Positions 26,451 to 35,402 are shown, counted from the first letter of the stretch. The stretch: 64,000 bases of DNA from Sphingomonas_B tabacisoli (GCF_042678385.1 NZ_JBHUDY010000001.1:2108001-2172000), one strand, 5' to 3'. Notes: generated from the letters alone by a model not told the origin. Numbers and translations: made by a program.

Positions 26451-27071
26451 GTGAAAGCAGTGCTGAAACTTTCGAGAATGACGGGGCTTGGCGATTCCGC
26501 GCCCGATTTCGCGCTGTCGGACACCGACGGCCAAACCCGCACCCTCGCCGAATTCTCTGACAAGCCTGCACTGCTGGTCGCTTTCATCTGCAATCACTGC
26601 CCCTTCGTCCTGCATATGATCGACCGGTTGGTGGAGTTCGCGCAGGAATATCGGCCGCGAGGGCTGCAGGTCGTCGCCATCTCCTCGAACTGGCCCGCCG
26701 AATTCCCAGAGGACGACTTCGCCCACATGCAGGCGTTCGCGCGGGATCGGCAGCTTCCTTTTCCCTATCTCTACGATGAAAGCCAGGAAGTCGCGCTCGC
26801 CTATAACGCGATCTGCACGCCGGACTTCTTCCTCTATGGGCCCGACCGGACGCTTTATTACGCTGGGCAGTTCGACGCGAGCCGGCCGAAGATCAACCGG
26901 CCGCCCGTGCCCGGCCTGCCGCCGCTTCGGACCGATCTGCCGGTAACCGGAGAAGACATGCGCCGCGCGGTCGACGCGCTTCTTGCCGGCCAGCCCGCGC
27001 CGCAGCCCCAGCATCCGAGTGCGGGATGCAGCATCAAGTGGCGGCCGGGCATGGACCCGTCCTGGGCCTGA
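26451..27071 (+). CDS. Thioredoxin-like (AhpC/TSA-type) protein
   Basis: A 206-residue thioredoxin-fold protein. APDFALSDTDGQTRTLAEF leads to the strand and active-site region LLVAFICNHCPFV, whose C-N-H-C is the redox motif of this family. TPDFFLYGPDRTLYYAGQFD follows. The start is a GTG at 26451; an ATG nine codons later is also possible. It has no signal peptide and should be cytoplasmic. It is divergent from the sugar oxidase operon and coupled by TGATG to the next gene. A redox-repair role in this locus is speculative. Confidence 0.85.
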   Translation: MKAVLKLSRMTGLGDSAPDFALSDTDGQTRTLAEFSDKPALLVAFICNHCPFVLHMIDRLVEFAQEYRPRGLQVVAISSNWPAEFPEDDFAHMQAFARDRQLPFPYLYDESQEVALAYNAICTPDFFLYGPDRTLYYAGQFDASRPKINRPPVPGLPPLRTDLPVTGEDMRRAVDALLAGQPAPQPQHPSAGCSIKWRPGMDPSWA

Positions 27072-27607
27072 TGGCGATCGTCGCACGCCACTGGGTCCCG
27101 TCCGCCGCCGTCCAGGTGCAGGAGCGCGGCGCGGAGTATCTCGGTCCGGTGGACGGAGCGGACTGGTCCGAAGGTGTCGGCTTCCATCGCGGCTTCTTTT
27201 CCGCATTTCGGGTCCGGGCGGGCAAGGATGTCTGGTTCCACTTCCCGCTGCCGACACCGGTCGAGATCGGCGGCAAGCCGCTCCACCTGGACTCGGTGTC
27301 GTTGCTTTGGGAGACCGGCGACGGCGCGCAACTGACTTGGCTCGTGCTGCAGCATGGCGGCATGGAGCGCCTGCCGCTGACCGAGCGCTTGGCACCTCTG
27401 CCCTCGTCACCGGAGCCATTCGAGCCTCCCGAGCTGTGGCGCCAATATTATCCGGCAAGCGACCGCCGACTGACCGAGCTTCCTGTCAGCCCGCGCGTGC
27501 CGCTTCGTTTCGGTGTCCAGCTTTGCGTGTTGGCGTCGGCCGCGGTAGACCGCGACGGACTCGTGCGCTTCTACGGCGCCGGCGCCGCGTTCGCGGATGG
27601 CGCCTGA
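27071..27607 (+). CDS. Hypothetical protein coupled to the thioredoxin-like gene
   Basis: A 178-residue protein I do not recognise. It is rich in aromatic residues and beta-like patterns (HRGFFSAFRVRAGKDVWFHFPLPTPV and RVPLRFGVQLCVLASAAVDRDG). There is no signal peptide or membrane segment. The ATG at 27071 shares a base with the thioredoxin stop (TGATG), so it is co-translated. The regular spacing of VWFHF and LRFGVQL suggests a beta-sandwich or jelly-roll fold, possibly carbohydrate-binding, but this is a guess. Confidence 0.7.
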   Translation: MAIVARHWVPSAAVQVQERGAEYLGPVDGADWSEGVGFHRGFFSAFRVRAGKDVWFHFPLPTPVEIGGKPLHLDSVSLLWETGDGAQLTWLVLQHGGMERLPLTERLAPLPSSPEPFEPPELWRQYYPASDRRLTELPVSPRVPLRFGVQLCVLASAAVDRDGLVRFYGAGAAFADGA

Positions 27608-27636
27608 AAAACAATGGGGAGGCCACCGGCCTCCCC
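27606..27636 (-). terminator. Intrinsic terminator of the TonB receptor gene
   Basis: A perfect 9-bp stem, GGGGAGGCC at 27616-27624 and GGCCTCCCC at 27628-27636 with a 3-base loop, is followed on the minus strand by ATTGTTTTT. It lies between convergent genes and fits a terminator for the minus-strand receptor transcript. It may also slow the plus-strand transcript. Confidence 0.75.
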
Positions 27637-27687
27637 CTTCACCCCCCAAACAAGAAGAGGGCGACGCCGTAAGCGCCGCTCTATCGT

Positions 27688-30120
27688 TCAGAACTTCACG
27701 CTTGCCCGCACGCCATAGGTACGCGGCGTACCGAACTGCCAGTTGTAAACGTCGTCGGGCCCTGCCGATAGGAAGCTGCCGTAGGTCAGCGGCCGGATGT
27801 TTTCGAGATTGCGGACGAACGCGGCAACGGTGAAGCGCTCGTTCTGCGGCTTATACTCCACGCTCAACCCGGTCTGACTGTATGCCTTCTGCTCGCTGTC
27901 GCGATAGTTGAAGAAGTCCAGGAAATACGAACTCTTGAACAACGTATCGACGCGCGCCGTGATCGTGCCGGCGCTGCCGAGATCGAACACGTGGTCATAG
28001 CCCATCGTGACGATGTACTTCGGCGAAAAAGGCGGCCGGTTGCCCTTAAAGTTCGGCTGCTGGATGCCCGGAGTGTTGGGGTCCAGATCACCGATGCCGT
28101 TCAGATCGGGGCCCGTGCCCGGCACGGTGAAGACGTTGAACTGCGCCAGGAGTTCGTCATACCGGGCGCGGAGATAGTTGAACGACGCGCTGAAATGGTC
28201 GTTGTGGCTGAGCTGGATCTCCGCCGCCGCTTCGACGCCGTAGATCGTCGCCTTGCCGGCATTGAAGGTCTGACCGCCCTTGGTGGTGTCGAGCAGGACC
28301 GAGACCTGCAGATCCTTATAGTCGTAGTAGAAGGCGCTCAGGTTGAACGTGCTGCGCCGGTCGGCGCCGAACGTCTGCTTCCAGCCGCCTTCATAGGCGG
28401 TGTTGGTTTCCGGCTTGTAGGTGCCGATGGCGTCGAAGCCGCCGCCTTTGAAGCCGGTCGAAACCTTAGCGTAGATCAGCGTATCGGGGTTCGGCTTGAA
28501 GTTCAGTCCGGCAAGCCAGGTGACCTTGTCTTCCTTGCTTCCCAGAGGCTGAATCTGGGCGTTGATGGCATTCAGATCCTTGCGGCCCGGCCCTTGCATG
28601 AACAGTGCGGCATTCGGTCCGCCAACAATGCATGTCCCGATGGCGGTGCAATCAGGACGGTTCGGGACCGGAAATGTCGCATTGTAGACCACGAAGGGCG
28701 ATCCGCTGATGTAGCGTGCCGAGCGCTTGTTGTCCGTATAGCGAATGCCGCCGACCGCTGTCAGTCTGTCGCCCAACGGAACTTCGGCCTGACCGAAGAC
28801 CGACTTGCTGTCGGTGTTCACGAAGCGGCCGAAATAGCTGAGGAACGAGCCGCCCGGCAGGCCAATCGGCGCCACGAAGAAGCCGCTTTCGGCGTTGACC
28901 TTCTCTTTGAAATAGAAGCCGCCGACCTGATAGATGATTCCGCTGATCGTGCCGTTCAGGCGCAGTTCGTGGCTCTGCGTGTCGGAGCTGGTGTCGAAAC
29001 CGAAGGATTGATAGACGGTCGGCAGCGCCAGATAGCTGGTCTGCTTGAAGTTGCGATATCCGCCGATATAGCTGAGCGTGGCGGCGTCGCTGAACTCGTA
29101 AGCAACCCGGCCGCGGAAGGCATAGGTCTTCTGGTCGATATTGCTTTGCCCGAAAAACGGCGCGCGGAAGTTGGCGCGGTTAATCGTCGAGAGGAAGTTC
29201 GTGTTGGCCGGGACGCAAAGCGTCTGGGCGTAGGCCGGGGCGACCCGGACATAGCCGTTGGCGTTGCAGCCCGGACCGGCGGGACCATTGCCCGGCTGGT
29301 TGAGGTCGACAAAGGCGTATGCCGCCGGAGCGAAGTGACGTTCGGCATATTCGCCGGCGACGTTGATCGTCAGCCCTTCGAGCGGATTGGCGGCGAGGGA
29401 GAGGCGGCCGCCATAGGCCTGGTTGTCGTCCGAACGAAACGCGGGATAGGACGGAAAGACGAAGAAGCCGGTCTGCGCGGGGCTCCTCACATAACCGTCG
29501 TGCTCGTCATAGAAGCCGGCGACGCGCACCGAGGCGATGTCGCCGAGCGGCAGGTCGACGCCGGCATCGGCCCGGATCGCATTGTAGTTGCCGTAGCTCG
29601 CCGACGCATCGACGCCGAAATCCTTGCCCGGCTTGCGGGTGATGAAGTTGATCGCACCGCCAGTCGAGTTGCGGCCGTAAAGCGTGCCCTGCGGCCCGCG
29701 CAGCACTTCGACGCGATCGATGTCGAACAGCGCGACGCCCAGCGCACTCGGGCGATTGATATATTCGCCGTCGATGTTGACGACGACCGACGTGTCCTGC
29801 GACTCGTCGTTGGACGTCGTGCCGACACCGCGGACGGTGATCTTCACGGTGCCCTGGTCCTGATTGAGCTGGACCGCCGGCGCGACCTTGTCGATGTCGT
29901 TCATGTTAGAGAAGCCGGCGCTCTGCAGCTTTTCGCCGCCGATCACGTCGATCGCGATCGGCACGTCCTGCACGTTCTGCGCGCGATTTTGCGCGGTGAC
30001 GATGATGTCCGCTTCCCCGGTCTCGGTTGCGGCAGTGGTGTCCTGCGCGAGCGCCGGAACGCCCATGGCCAGACTACAAACCCCGATCAGCAGGGCACGG
30101 GTGAACGCTCGCGTCGACAT
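27688..30120 (-). CDS. TonB-dependent outer-membrane receptor
   Basis: An 810-residue receptor. A signal peptide (about 1-25, ending at ALAQ) is followed by a TonB-box-like DIIVTAQ, then the plug domain at about 45-165 with DVPIAIDVI, VRGVGTT and LRGPQGTLYGRNSTGGAINFITRKPG. A 22-strand barrel ends in the classic aromatic VRASVKF. It lacks the FecA-type signalling domain. Sphingomonads use such receptors for plant polymers, glycosides and aromatics, and its place in the glycoside island suggests import of the island's substrate. It is not a close match I can assign to iron uptake. Confidence 0.93.
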   Translation of the reverse strand: MSTRAFTRALLIGVCSLAMGVPALAQDTTAATETGEADIIVTAQNRAQNVQDVPIAIDVIGGEKLQSAGFSNMNDIDKVAPAVQLNQDQGTVKITVRGVGTTSNDESQDTSVVVNIDGEYINRPSALGVALFDIDRVEVLRGPQGTLYGRNSTGGAINFITRKPGKDFGVDASASYGNYNAIRADAGVDLPLGDIASVRVAGFYDEHDGYVRSPAQTGFFVFPSYPAFRSDDNQAYGGRLSLAANPLEGLTINVAGEYAERHFAPAAYAFVDLNQPGNGPAGPGCNANGYVRVAPAYAQTLCVPANTNFLSTINRANFRAPFFGQSNIDQKTYAFRGRVAYEFSDAATLSYIGGYRNFKQTSYLALPTVYQSFGFDTSSDTQSHELRLNGTISGIIYQVGGFYFKEKVNAESGFFVAPIGLPGGSFLSYFGRFVNTDSKSVFGQAEVPLGDRLTAVGGIRYTDNKRSARYISGSPFVVYNATFPVPNRPDCTAIGTCIVGGPNAALFMQGPGRKDLNAINAQIQPLGSKEDKVTWLAGLNFKPNPDTLIYAKVSTGFKGGGFDAIGTYKPETNTAYEGGWKQTFGADRRSTFNLSAFYYDYKDLQVSVLLDTTKGGQTFNAGKATIYGVEAAAEIQLSHNDHFSASFNYLRARYDELLAQFNVFTVPGTGPDLNGIGDLDPNTPGIQQPNFKGNRPPFSPKYIVTMGYDHVFDLGSAGTITARVDTLFKSSYFLDFFNYRDSEQKAYSQTGLSVEYKPQNERFTVAAFVRNLENIRPLTYGSFLSAGPDDVYNWQFGTPRTYGVRASVKF

Positions 30121-30206
30121 TCAGATCTCCTCCCCAGGTGACGCGTGATCCCCCGCGCCTTCGAATTGGAATGGCCGTTTGTATTTGTGGGCTACAGTCT
30201 CTGTCA

Positions 30207-30220
30207 AGAACGTAGATTCT
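30207..30220. promoter_or_regulatory. Candidate operator AGAA-N6-TTCT upstream of the TonB receptor
   Basis: AGAA CGTAGA TTCT is a perfect copy of the repeat and is followed by AGTTT. It overlaps the upstream edge of the receptor's TTGACA box. This position could suit either a repressor or an activator. Confidence 0.65.
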
Positions 30221-30405
30221 AGTTTGAAGCAGGGGAGTTGCCTTTCGCACTCCACTTCACCCCTGATCTGGAGCAAGAGGGTGCGCAATTCTGGCGATTG
30301 TGGAAAATGATGATTTTTTCTGTTTCCATCGGTTAGCGTTATGGAACGGGCGGAGTTCATCAGCATCCCAAGCCCATTGCGCTCGCCAGCCGTTTACGGC
30401 TAATA

Positions 30406-30419
30406 CGAACGATAATTCT
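30406..30419. promoter_or_regulatory. Candidate operator CGAA-N6-TTCT upstream of the TIM-barrel/MFS operon
   Basis: CGAA CGATAA TTCT is followed by AATAAT and lies 42 bp before the ATG of the TIM-barrel gene at 30462. The left half has one mismatch to AGAA. The location fits control of the plus-strand sugar operon 30462-34541. Confidence 0.6.
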
Positions 30420-30461
30420 AATAATCACCGGCGAATCGCCGAGCGCCTGAGGAGAGGCTCA

Positions 30462-31229
30462 ATGGACTTGTCGCCGTGCGTCGAATGGATTTTTGCGTCC
30501 GAGCACCCCGCTCTGCCCGACCGCATCCGCGCCGCGCGCTACGCCGGCTACAAGACCGTCGAGTTCCATCTGTGGCGCGACAAGGATGTCGATTCGATCG
30601 CCGAAGCGCTGAACGAAACCGGCGTCCGCCTGACCGGCATCGTGGTCGAGCCGCGGCGCAGCATCGTCGATCCGGCCCAGCACGGCGAGTTTCTGCAAGC
30701 GGTGCGCGAAAGTCTCGAAACGGCGAAAAAGCTCGGCTCGCCGCCGCTGGTCGTCGCGTCCGGCTTCACGCGTGAAGGCGTGTCGCACGAGGAGCATGTC
30801 GCGGCGGCAGTCTCGGCGCTGCGCCAGGCGGCCGAGCTCGCCGAACAGGCCGGCGTCATGCTTGTGCTGGAACCGCTCAACGACCGCGTCGAGCATCCGG
30901 GCATGTTCCTGGTCAGCACGAAGCTCGGCCTCGACATCGTCGAGGCGGTCGGCAGCCCCAATCTGCGCCTGCTCTACGACGCCTATCATTCCGCGGTGAT
31001 GGACGAGGACATGGGCGAGGTGCTCGACGGGCGGATGCACCTCGTCGCGCACGTCCAGGTCGCCGACATGCCGGGCCGGAACGAGCCGGGCACCGGCACG
31101 ATCGACTGGGCCGAGAAGATCGCGACCTTGCGCCGCCTGGGCTATCAGGGTGCGATCGGCCTGGAATATAAGCCGACGCTGCCGGCCGCCGAATCGCTTG
31201 CGAAGACCCGAGCGGCGCTCGGCCAGTGA
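30462..31229 (+). CDS. Hydroxypyruvate isomerase-like TIM-barrel protein
   Basis: A 255-residue xylose-isomerase-like TIM barrel. Metal ligands are visible in LVLEPLNDR, LLYDAYHSAVM, HVQVADMPGRNEPGTG and GLEYKP, the pattern of the Hyi group. It starts at the ATG at 30462 after a GAGGAGAGG ribosome site. It overlaps the next transporter gene as GTGA. It probably isomerises or epimerises a sugar-derived keto compound in the cytoplasm, and a role in 3-oxo-sugar processing is an inference from the neighbourhood. Confidence 0.85.
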   Translation: MDLSPCVEWIFASEHPALPDRIRAARYAGYKTVEFHLWRDKDVDSIAEALNETGVRLTGIVVEPRRSIVDPAQHGEFLQAVRESLETAKKLGSPPLVVASGFTREGVSHEEHVAAAVSALRQAAELAEQAGVMLVLEPLNDRVEHPGMFLVSTKLGLDIVEAVGSPNLRLLYDAYHSAVMDEDMGEVLDGRMHLVAHVQVADMPGRNEPGTGTIDWAEKIATLRRLGYQGAIGLEYKPTLPAAESLAKTRAALGQ

Positions 31230-32566
31230 GCGCCCCTCGCCTGCGGCTCTCCGAGCGGCTGAGCTATGGCTTCGGCGATCTCGGTTTCAGCCTGCCATAC
31301 AACATGGCGAGCGGGTTCCTGCTCTATTACTATGTGAACGTCGTGAAGCTGCCGGCGTCGTCGGTGGGCACCATATTCCTGATTGCCCGGCTGCTCGACG
31401 CAGTAATCGACGTCCTGGTCGGGATCGGCGTCGACAAGACGCGCAGCCGCTGGGGCCGGACCCGGCCCTATTTCCTGTTCATGGCGCTGCCCTATGCGGC
31501 AATGTTCGTGCTGGTGTTCAGCGTGCCGGCATGGTCGCAGCACGCGCAGCTCGTCTACGCGTTCCTGACATTCAAGGGGCTGGGCATCCTGATGTCGCTG
31601 GGCGCGATTCCCTACACCGCCTTGATGCCGATGATGACGGAGGACACCGGCGAACGGCTGCGCCTGAGCGGTCTGCGCTCGGTCGGCACCTCCGTGTCGG
31701 TCGTGCTCGGCACCGCCGCGACGATGCCTCTGGTCGGCGTGTTCGGCGGCGGCGACGAACGCCGCGGCTTCCTCGCGGTCGCTGTGCTGTTCGGGGGGAT
31801 GTCGCTGGTCGCGATCATCGCGTTGTTCCGCAATTGCCGCGAGCGCTACCGGGACGAAGCCGCCGCCCGGTTCAGGGTGCTGCCGGCGATCGGCGAGATG
31901 GTCCGCAACCGGGCATGGCTGGTGTGCTTCGGCTTCTGCCTGGTCTACTTCATCCGTTTCGGCGCGATGATGTCGGTGACGACCTATTTCGCCATCGAAG
32001 TCCTGCACAAGCCGTGGATGATCTCGGTCATGCTGCCTGCCGTCGCCGGCATGCTCCTGCTCTCTTCGTTCGTCGCGCCGCCGATCCTCGCCCGCACGGG
32101 GCTCCGGCGCGGATGCGTCGGGGTGCTTTCGCTTGCGATGGTCCTGTTTCTGGCTCTGCCGCTGACCGAAACCAACCCGGCCCTGTTCCTGGCCGTCTAT
32201 TTCGCCGCCTGCCTCTCCACCTCGATCACGATCACCGCTGCCTTCACGATGATCGCCGAGACCGTTGACTATCACGAATGGCGGTTTGGCACGCGCAAGG
32301 AGGGACTGCTTTCGGCGGGCGTGAGCCTGGCGACCAAAGTCGGCATGGCGATCGGAACGGCGGGGATCGCCTTCATGCTCGGCGCGGTCGGCTATGCGCC
32401 GGATGCACCGAGCGAGGCGGCGCGCGAGGCGATCCGCTGGTCCTATTATGGCGGCACCGTGGTGCTGCTCGGCCTGCAGGTGCTCGTCGCCCTGTTCTGG
32501 CCGATGGACGGACAACATGCCCGCATCCGCGGCGAAATCGCAACGCGCGAGCCGGTGGCCGCCTGA
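31226..32566 (+). CDS. GPH-family sugar:cation symporter (MFS)
   Basis: A 446-residue membrane protein with 12 hydrophobic helices. It has the glycoside-pentoside-hexuronide family marks RLLDAVIDVLVGIGVDKTRSRWGRTRPYF and, later, ETVDYHEWRFGTRKEGLL. It should carry glycosides or sugar acids across the inner membrane with H+ or Na+. The start is a GTG overlapping the preceding stop. The TonB receptor on the other strand may supply the same solute to the periplasm. Confidence 0.92.
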   Translation: MSAPRLRLSERLSYGFGDLGFSLPYNMASGFLLYYYVNVVKLPASSVGTIFLIARLLDAVIDVLVGIGVDKTRSRWGRTRPYFLFMALPYAAMFVLVFSVPAWSQHAQLVYAFLTFKGLGILMSLGAIPYTALMPMMTEDTGERLRLSGLRSVGTSVSVVLGTAATMPLVGVFGGGDERRGFLAVAVLFGGMSLVAIIALFRNCRERYRDEAAARFRVLPAIGEMVRNRAWLVCFGFCLVYFIRFGAMMSVTTYFAIEVLHKPWMISVMLPAVAGMLLLSSFVAPPILARTGLRRGCVGVLSLAMVLFLALPLTETNPALFLAVYFAACLSTSITITAAFTMIAETVDYHEWRFGTRKEGLLSAGVSLATKVGMAIGTAGIAFMLGAVGYAPDAPSEAAREAIRWSYYGGTVVLLGLQVLVALFWPMDGQHARIRGEIATREPVAA

Positions 32567-32596
32567 TTTCAACAATAGCAAAAGGGGAGAAGCAGA

Positions 32597-33550
32597 ATGA
32601 AACGGATGCTGTCGGCCGTCGCGCCCATCGCCATGTTGCTGCAGCCTGCGGCCGGCACGGCGCAGGTGATCGTACACCCTGACTACCGGCCTCCCGAAAC
32701 CGTCCAGCGCGTGGCCATTCCGGTCGATCCTGCCGAAAAGCGGATCAAGGTGCTGATCATCAGCGGTCAGAACAGCTACGAGCATGACTGGACCGGCGTG
32801 AACAACTTGCTGCGGACGCTGATGCAGGATTCCGGCCGCTTCGACGTGCGGGTGACCGAGGACTTCGATCATGGCGACCTGGCGACGCTCAAGGCCTACG
32901 ACGTCGTGCTGCTCAACTATTCGAGCCGCTGGGTCTATAACGATCCCGCCGAGCATCGCTGGTCGCCCGCGGCGGAGAAGGCGCTGTTCGACTATGTGCG
33001 CGAGGGCGGCGGGCTCGTCGCCTACCACTCCTCCTTCACCTTCGGATACAACTGGCCCGAATATCGCCGTCTCGTCGGGGCCGTGATGGAGCCGGGGAGC
33101 AGCCGCCGCTCCCCTCCCGGCGCGTTCCCGGTCCATATCGTCGACCGCACCCACCCGATCACGCAGGGCCTGCGCGAATATGTCTGGACCTATAACGACG
33201 ACATGTACACGAACATGAGCGTCGATCCCGCCGCCAGGATCCATGTTTTGGCGACCGCACGCGACTCCGCTGCGAGCTACGACCCGAAGCTGACCGGCCC
33301 CAAATATCCGCCCGCCGCCTACACGCCGGAAAAGCTGAAGGCGATGAAAGGCATGGATGCGGACCATCCGCAGGTGTGGACGGCGGACTATGGCAAGGGC
33401 CGCGTCTTTTCGATGACGCTTGGCCATGACGAAGTGTCCCTGCACTTCCAGCCGCTCCAGACCCTGCTGCTGCGCGGCGCCGAATGGGCGGCCACCGGCA
33501 AGGTGACGCTGCCCGTGCTGGAAGAGGCCAAGGACTATCCAGTCAAATAA
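32597..33550 (+). CDS. Secreted ThuA-domain protein
   Basis: A 317-residue protein with a signal peptide (about 1-23) and a ThuA domain of glutamine-amidotransferase-like fold (KVLIISGQNSYEHDWTGV, VRVTEDFDH, DYVREGGGLVAYHSSFTFGYNWPEYRRLVG, then the YGKGRVFSMTLGHD end). ThuA proteins go with trehalose/sucrose or other glycoside use in many bacteria, and their chemistry has been linked to 3-oxo-sugar steps. It is 30 bp after the transporter and 10 bp before the nucleoside-hydrolase-like gene, so it is in the same operon. A second ThuA gene is at 58398-59522. Confidence 0.88.
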   Translation: MKRMLSAVAPIAMLLQPAAGTAQVIVHPDYRPPETVQRVAIPVDPAEKRIKVLIISGQNSYEHDWTGVNNLLRTLMQDSGRFDVRVTEDFDHGDLATLKAYDVVLLNYSSRWVYNDPAEHRWSPAAEKALFDYVREGGGLVAYHSSFTFGYNWPEYRRLVGAVMEPGSSRRSPPGAFPVHIVDRTHPITQGLREYVWTYNDDMYTNMSVDPAARIHVLATARDSAASYDPKLTGPKYPPAAYTPEKLKAMKGMDADHPQVWTADYGKGRVFSMTLGHDEVSLHFQPLQTLLLRGAEWAATGKVTLPVLEEAKDYPVK

Positions 33551-33560
33551 GGACGCCTGA

Positions 33561-34541
33561 ATGATCGTCTGCAATCGACGGCTCGTTATTGGCGGGGCGC
33601 TTTCTGCCGCGGCCTTCGCCGCTGCGGAGAGTCTCGCATCGCCGTTGCGGATGATCCCTCAAAAAGCGGCCTCGCGCGTCATCGTCGACAACGACTTTGC
33701 CGGCGACCCGGATGGTTTGGTCGCGCTGACGCATCAGTTGCTGGCGCCGAAGACGCGCGTCGTGCTGGTCACCTCGTCTCTGCTCGATCCTAAGTTCAGC
33801 GCGGGCGAGTTCCCAAACGGCATGACTGCGGCTGCGGGAGCGAACACCGCGCGCGAGTTGATCGAGCGGCTGAAGCTCGATCGCCCGGTCCAGATCGCCG
33901 CCGGCCGCGAGAAGCCGAGTTCGACGGTCGCCGCAGCCACCTCTCCCGCCGCGCGCGCGATCGTCGCCGAGGCGATGCGGGACGATCCGTTGCCTCTGGT
34001 CTTTACCTGCGGCGGACCGCTGACCAATCTGGCCGAGGCGCTGGCGCTCGAGCCGCGGATCGCCGGGCGGATGTCGCTCGTCTGGATCGGCGGCGGCAGC
34101 TATCCGGAGGGCGGCTGGGAATATAATCTGGCCACCGACGTGGAGGCGGCTCGCGTCGTCATCGGGCGCTCGACGATGCCGGTGCTGCAGGTGCCGCAAT
34201 CGGCCTATCGGCAGATGCAGATTTCGGTCGCCGAACTGGAGGCCGACGTGCGGGCGACGTCGGATTTCGGCGCCTGGCTCTACGACCGCTTCACCAACCC
34301 GCCATCCTTCATCGATGTCGGCGGCGCCTGGCCGATGGGGGATACGCCGCTGGTTCTCGCGACAGCGCTGCCCACCGAAAGCAGCCGTATCCGCGCGCAG
34401 CCCGCACGTCGGATCAAGGACGATTGCTCCTATGGCGAGGAGATTGCCGGGCGCACGATCCGGGTCTTCGAAGCGATCGACGTCCGGCTCGCCTGGGCAG
34501 ATTTCGTCGCCCGGCTGAGACTGCATACGGCTGGCAGATGA
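33561..34541 (+). CDS. Exported nucleoside hydrolase-like protein
   Basis: A 326-residue IUNH-fold protein. The metal motif is DNDFAGDPDG (D43, D45, D49, D51), a variant of the family's DTDxxxDD. PLVFTCGGPLTNLAEAL and IGGGSYPEGGWEYNLATDVEAARVV are the other family segments. A leader with an RR pair (CNRRLVIGGALSAAAFAAAESL) suggests Tat export. True nucleosidases are cytoplasmic, so it may cleave an N- or O-glycoside in the periplasm. It ends the plus-strand operon. Confidence 0.85.
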   Translation: MIVCNRRLVIGGALSAAAFAAAESLASPLRMIPQKAASRVIVDNDFAGDPDGLVALTHQLLAPKTRVVLVTSSLLDPKFSAGEFPNGMTAAAGANTARELIERLKLDRPVQIAAGREKPSSTVAAATSPAARAIVAEAMRDDPLPLVFTCGGPLTNLAEALALEPRIAGRMSLVWIGGGSYPEGGWEYNLATDVEAARVVIGRSTMPVLQVPQSAYRQMQISVAELEADVRATSDFGAWLYDRFTNPPSFIDVGGAWPMGDTPLVLATALPTESSRIRAQPARRIKDDCSYGEEIAGRTIRVFEAIDVRLAWADFVARLRLHTAGR

Positions 34542-34570
34542 GCGGCCCGGCTACGCGCCGAGCCGCCCTT
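34542..34570. terminator. Hairpin between the convergent nucleoside-hydrolase and NTF2-like genes
   Basis: GCGGCCCGGC at 34542-34551 can pair with GCCGAGCCGC at 34557-34566 with one mismatch, followed by a short CCTTT. It fits a weak terminator in the short gap between genes ending toward each other. Confidence 0.45.
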
Positions 34571-34574
34571 TCGA

Positions 34575-35402
34575 TCAATATTCGAAGGTCTCGCTGAACG
34601 TCCGGTACGGCTCGGGCGGCCGGGCATCGAGCATCTGGCCGGTGTCGGTGCGATAAGGGTTGTTGCGGGCGGTCACTGGCGCGTCAGGCTTCGGCATGAA
34701 GACCGGCTTTCCGTTCTCGCCGAAATACATCAGGTCGTCGCTGAACGGGTTGTTTTGCGACTTGGCCGCAAACGGAATCCAGCCAAGGCCGAAGGGCGAG
34801 CGGGCGACTTCGTAGCAGTGGAAGTGCCAGATCTTCCACTTTCCGTCCTGCTTCAGGAAGTCGACGCCATATTTGACGAGCACGGTGTGCATCCACACTT
34901 TCTTGCCGTCGACCATGTCCTTCTCGTACATGAAGTCCGGCGCCTGCTTCGCCGCCTCCGGATCGGTCAGCCCGGATTCGACACCCGACATCACCCACAG
35001 GCCTTTCGCCGTCTGGCCATCTTCCGCCACTTCGATCAGCGGCGTCGTGACGTAATGGAAGGTCAGCTTGCCCTTCGGCGCCGGCCGCTGGGCGTGATAG
35101 GCCATGATATTGTCCCAGTTCGTATAGACGCCATTGTTGCTGTACTGGGCGTGGACGCCGGGCGTCCCCTTCTTCACCCAGAGCGGCACGATCTGCGGGT
35201 CCATGAAGGCGTTGTGCAGATACATGTAGCGGGAGAAGAGATTCTCGACGTCGGCCCGGTCCCGGCTCGACTGGGCGACCTGGCGCAGCGACGCGACCTG
35301 GGCCTCGAGCTCGGCGATCCGCGCATCCGCGGTCTCGGCGGCGACGGCCGGTCCCGACAACGCGATCACGCTCGCTACGGCCAGTTTCAGCATTGCATGC
35401 AT
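34575..35402 (-). CDS. Secreted NTF2/SnoaL-like protein
   Basis: A 275-residue protein with a signal peptide ending at AVAA and then a short coiled coil (ADARIAELEAQVASLRQVA). An NTF2-like domain (DRADVENLFSRYMYLHNAFMD to KWKIWHFHCYE) and a proline-rich C-terminal tail follow. SnoaL-like folds are dehydratases, cyclases or binding proteins, and I cannot choose among these. The start at 35402 shares a base with the stop of the DoxX gene. I use the first Met of MHAMLKLA, though the second is equally possible. Periplasmic binding or processing of a phenolic glycoside is a guess from context. Confidence 0.78.
   Translation of the reverse strand: MHAMLKLAVASVIALSGPAVAAETADARIAELEAQVASLRQVAQSSRDRADVENLFSRYMYLHNAFMDPQIVPLWVKKGTPGVHAQYSNNGVYTNWDNIMAYHAQRPAPKGKLTFHYVTTPLIEVAEDGQTAKGLWVMSGVESGLTDPEAAKQAPDFMYEKDMVDGKKVWMHTVLVKYGVDFLKQDGKWKIWHFHCYEVARSPFGLGWIPFAAKSQNNPFSDDLMYFGENGKPVFMPKPDAPVTARNNPYRTDTGQMLDARPPEPYRTFSETFEY

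Larger units (their letters stand above)
30121..30461. promoter_or_regulatory. Divergent promoter region between TonB receptor and TIM-barrel operon
   Basis: This 341-bp gap holds no credible gene. It contains two copies of the candidate operator (30207-30220 and 30406-30419). On the minus strand a TTGACA box at 30203-30208, with ATACAA about 17 bases on, suggests the receptor promoter. The rest is AT-richer than the surrounding genes. I see no transcription terminator here. Confidence 0.55.

Noticed and set aside
27991..30141. A 716-codon plus-strand frame opposite the TonB receptor
   Set aside because: The receptor on the minus strand has signal peptide, plug and barrel features. The antisense frame shows only biased composition.
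31145..33574. An 809-codon minus-strand frame
   Set aside because: It covers three recognisable plus-strand genes (TIM barrel, GPH symporter, ThuA) and is rich in H, R and D, as expected for an antisense shadow.
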